Assembly (NCBI GenBank): GCA_026724425.1
Contig: JAIUCV010000579.1
Location: forward strand, 186,001-250,000
Source: Erythrophleum ivorense
Lineage: Eukaryota > Streptophyta > Magnoliopsida > Fabales > Fabaceae
DNA length: 64,000 nt
Direction: 5' to 3'
Part shown: positions 60,457-64,000 of the stretch, one piece after another
How positions within the stretch are numbered: position 1 is the first letter of the stretch
How the letters are laid out: every line of letters begins with the position of its first letter
Made by a program: the position numbers and the translations under genes
The notes under the pieces: generated by a model
Seen by the model: the letters and a program-made list of their open reading frames with translations, nothing else
Told to the model about the DNA's origin: nothing
Databases searched by the model: none

Positions 60457-63119
60457 CTAAGAGCAGGACAAACACCTATCTATCTCATCAATAACATTGA
60501 TAGCAGTGTTTGGAAAAAAAAGATGCAACAACGGAACTGAAGATGACGTAAGCTTAGGTTTGACTCTGTCTATGGCTGTCTGGATTACGGATGATGGTGG
60601 TACACCAAACCACTGGAGGAACCAAGAAAGAAGTATTGAACGTCTCTCTTGGGATTCCCCATCAGGCCACTTCCCTGACTTCACATAGTTATGAAAATCA
60701 TCCTTCAAATCCTGGGAACAATTTAGGAGTTCTTCCACCCGCTTCTTGAGAGAACCTACAAAAACTGGTTGCACAATTCCTCCTCTTGGAGCAGATAATT
60801 TTCCAGTCATTGATGCCTCGATATAAGTAAGTGCAATCTGCAGCATTTAATTAGCCTAAAGTCACGCGCCTGATCATATTGCTGCTAATTTGCTAGAACA
60901 AATGACTGAAGGAGTGGAATTTTATTGAAAGAACCAATCACAACTCATCCCTGGTGAAATATTCAAGTAGTTTTTTCTTCGCGAAATTACCTAAAGCCTA
61001 TGCTTTTTTGAATCCAATTGTAGATATTAAACTAATGTTTCGTTGAGATATACAAGGATGGTCCCCACTGAGTGTTTGCTTGAAAACTGTATCACTGTCT
61101 AGAACTGACTACTGGAAGGGACAAACCTAATGAAGGTTGGGGCTCTCTAGCTCTACCCATTTTGAATCATAGCTCAACCACAAGAACATAATCAAGGCAC
61201 CCAGAAAGGAAAAACAAACAAACAAACGGCCAATATGACCTATTTAACAAAATTACTCTGGTAAGAGTACACAGCATTACAACTAGCGAACTGAATGTCA
61301 GAAACTAGATTCCATTCAAAAGAGAGTGAGGGACGGAGGGAGAGATCAATAATTTAACAGAAAGTTGCAATTTAGAGTAAATGTCAATCTATAGTTGAAT
61401 AGTAAAGCTCTATAAGAGAAACTTACCTTAAAACCAGATATAGAGAGTGAGTCACCAAAAACAACAGTACCAGTAGTAACTTGATCAACCATTGATCCAA
61501 TTGTAGTGTATAATGACAAATATACCTGCATAGTAAGCCCATCAACGAGTGGACCATCAGAATTTTCGTGTATAAAGAAATATACATATTTGTCACGTGA
61601 ATATGGACAGCATGCACGGACATTATTTTGAAATAAATATTACAAAGGTGCCTTGACCAAAAAACATAAGATGGATCCATTATACCAAAACTTTCCAAGT
61701 GAATCACACATAAATAAGAAGTAAACAGAGTAGAAGAGTTTTGGTAATGCAACCAGCATTGAAAACACTAGATTGCATCATCATTTGAATTTAAAATACA
61801 TATTAGCCAACCCCTCCAAATTCCCCTACCTGTAAAAGAGCCGGTCTATCCTTGCTAACACACTCGAATAATACTTGCAAGCAAAATTCCTGGAAATCAA
61901 CATCAGACCTGCAAGGAAGTTTTATTAGATAGATAACAGAAGAGGCAGCTATACAGCCCATTCAATCATGAAAGCATGACCAAGTCAATTATTTTATCTG
62001 TTTATATTATCTGACCACTTGTAGAATGGCATTCAAAAAGTACATTTTGTAGAACTAGAATATAAAATATTACATCTATAAAATCTAATATTTAAGGACC
62101 TCGTAAATTAGACCCCAAAAAAAATGAAATTCTAAAAAGCCCTGAAAAGAATATGGATGCTAAGAATAGAAAAAGAAAGAATCTAGATACAGAAGCTTAC
62201 CTATTATGCCAGGAAGGGTCACAGCAGAGCTGTGCAAATGCAATCAAACTAGGATCAGATGAGAAGGTACTGACCAACTGGTCAACAGTGACAGAACCAG
62301 GTTCACTATGGCTGTCAGTAGTTGGATCAGATGCTTTCAAACTTGTCAGGCCAAACACCTAGATCAAGAAAAAATAAATAAATTCTCTGTAACACTTTGG
62401 TAAACTTGCAAAAAGAATATATAAAAAAAATCATCCACTTTCAACCTTGTGCATTGCCCGGGACAGCAGTGACTGGCACCCAACTGGATCATCAACATAT
62501 GAACAGGCTCCAACTTTTCGTTTGATATACAAAACACCAGAATTAAATGGATTGTTGGTGTCCCCAAAATTCCACCAAGGTTTATCTGTTATTAAATGGA
62601 CAGTATTGGGTTATTCATTCAAGAAGAATATAGTAGAAAACCTCTTAAAGTAAGATCACAGAAACAGAACAGTATGAATGTTCACCTTCAGGGGCAAAGT
62701 CAATTACTTGAGGCCAGTAGCGAGGCCCACAAACACGAATTCTTTTCAACTGTAACCAACAAAGCATGACACTTAGACCCACAATTGCATTCCTCCAATC
62801 CAACAGAAAGAAAGAGATTAATCCCAGCATCAATCAACTGAAAAGTTCTTTGAAGCAGAAGATTTCAAGTACCAAAGAATATAAACATAAGAAAGAGAAA
62901 TTGCAGTATCCCACATATTTTCACTCAAAGACCCTTCAAACTTACAATAGCACGTTCTGGCAGAAGGCAAGGAGTAACCTCACTAAAACTTGATTCTGCA
63001 TAATGTTCAGTTTCTCTGATTGTGACCTCAAGAGGAGCATAAACAGGCAAACCTGTGTCAACATCTACTGTCTGAATCCAGCGTGCCTCTGTTGCAAGGA
63101 CATATAGATGGCGGAATGC
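60457..63119 (-). CDS. APC1: Anaphase-promoting complex subunit 1 (APC1), C-terminal exons
   Basis: Seven minus-strand exons encode the last 364 residues: 63119-62946, 62749-62686, 62585-62446, 62358-62201, 61908-61830, 61525-61427 and 60837-60457. All have GT..AG borders and agreeing phases. The gene continues beyond the right edge. APC1 is the largest scaffold of the APC/C ubiquitin ligase, which degrades cyclins and securin in the nucleus and cytoplasm. Plant APC1 C-terminal landmarks are seen in order: AFRHLYVLATEARWIQTVDV, LEVTIRETEHYAESSFSEVT, CGPRYWPQVIDFAPE, NPFNSGVLYIKRK, DDPVGCQSLLSRAMHKVFGL, FQEFCLQVLFECVSKDRPAL, TTGTVVFGDSLSISGFK, GIVQPVFVGSLKKRVEELLN and GKWPDGESQERRSILLSWFL. The middle PC-repeat region lies outside. 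No lesion is visible. APC1 is normally single-copy and essential. Confidence 0.96.
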
Positions 63120-64000
63120 CTGCAAAAATTTTCTTCAAAAAAATTTTCTAAAGAGAAATTTACAATAAACCCCCCCTGAGCTTATACATATTACACGGAT
63201 CTCAGTAACACCCCAGTAATTACCAAGTGGATCAGTAGTAAAAAATGATGATTATGAAGGATAAGGTATACTAGAAGAGAGAATTTAGGGGATTGAGGCA
63301 TGATAAATCAAATGGGCATTTTATTGAGTAAATTGCCTAATTGAGAATTAAGGGAGAAATGGACTAATATGGATTACGTGATTTAATTAGGCAAAATTAT
63401 CCCATTAAGCCATTAGAAAATATATCACAAATGCATTAAGGATGAGATAGAATATGATACTTATGGTTTCATGAGAGCATTTCAGTCAAAGGGGTAAATT
63501 GGGCTACCTACACCTAATATCATTTCCCTTCATCCATTATATCACAATTCAGCCACCTAATCCAAGAATGAGAGGGAGGGCTTCGTGAGATGGAGAACCA
63601 CTACTATAAAGCAAGTTTTAATATGTTATAGTTTCCAATTCTCTTATGCTTCCAAAAACTTGCACCTAATAGCTCCCAATCACAAAAATCTGATGCATTG
63701 ACTCTTCCAAATTAACTAATATCCAATTCCTTCATTCTATCGTATCATTTTGGCTAAAACACAAAATCAGAGAATAGAGAGAGAAATGAACAACCTCTAT
63801 GGCAGCCGAGTTTATAAACTTTGAATGGAAGGGATGGTGCAATTTTTAGCCAAAGTGACTTTAGGAAAACTTGATCTACTTTTCATTCTCTACAATGTGA
63901 ACCAATTGGTTTCTGAATTTGTGACTGTTTGATTTTAAGGAATGTGGTGCTCTAAAGAAAATAACAAGGTAACTCTCCCCCATTCTAATTTCCAATTTTG
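63120..64000 (-). other. APC1 intron (partial)
   Basis: The acceptor TTTTTGCAG|GCA lies at 63120/63119. No APC1-like exon is seen from there to the window end, so the intron is longer than 880 bp. No delimited element was found. Confidence 0.7.

Noticed and set aside
1..64000. CRISPR array, bacterial operon or prophage
   Set aside because: No regular spacer-separated repeats or bacterial-type gene packing. All genes are plant nuclear families with introns.

Overview
This window is eudicot plant nuclear DNA. It is strongly AT-rich, its genes are intron-split, and every recognisable protein belongs to a land-plant family. The species cannot be named from the sequence. Five protein-coding loci are supported: (1) the 3' part of a SMXL6/7/8 (D53-type) strigolactone repressor on + (122-3042, gene enters from the left); (2) a complete jasmonate-induced 2-oxoglutarate oxygenase (JOX/JAO) on - (16269-18840); (3) an arginine-rich tandem CCCH zinc-finger/ankyrin protein of the TZF7-11 type on + (28395-30437); (4) a complete five-exon TRICHOME BIREFRINGENCE-LIKE (TBL) O-acetyltransferase on + (53001-56415); (5) the last seven exons in the window of APC1, the largest anaphase-promoting-complex subunit, on - (60457-63119, gene leaves to the right).

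Two loci are broken. A phosphoribosylanthranilate isomerase (PAI/TRP1-type) copy at 47172-48215 keeps its exon structure and catalytic-site motifs but carries frameshifts and in-frame stops. A short ALFIN-like first-exon fragment lies at 4411-4555, directly beside a hAT-type miniature element.

Most of the rest is transposon-derived. A Ty1-copia-type LTR element (36570-43806) has two 1.8 kb LTRs, a tRNA-Met-type primer site and a decayed gag, but no recognisable pol. A third, more diverged LTR of the same family stands alone at about 8369-10755. Miniature elements of several superfamilies are visible by their ends: hAT (863 bp, 8-bp target duplication), Stowaway (two copies), Tourist-like, MULE-type (one with a perfect 9-bp target duplication, one with ~140-bp inverted ends), and AT-rich fold-back elements, the largest being a ~700 bp near-palindrome at 57587-58300.

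The genes do not form a functional cluster. They are independent loci (strigolactone signalling, jasmonate catabolism, stress RNA regulation, tryptophan synthesis relic, cell-wall acetylation, cell cycle) separated by repeat-rich DNA. I see no convincing new multi-gene system. The observations most worth checking are the PAI pseudogene, the pol-less copia derivative, the TBL intron whose 3' end is a (TG)n tract, the TBL upstream ORF ending two bases before a second in-frame start, the large fold-back, and the tRNA-box-like blocks inside the hAT element.
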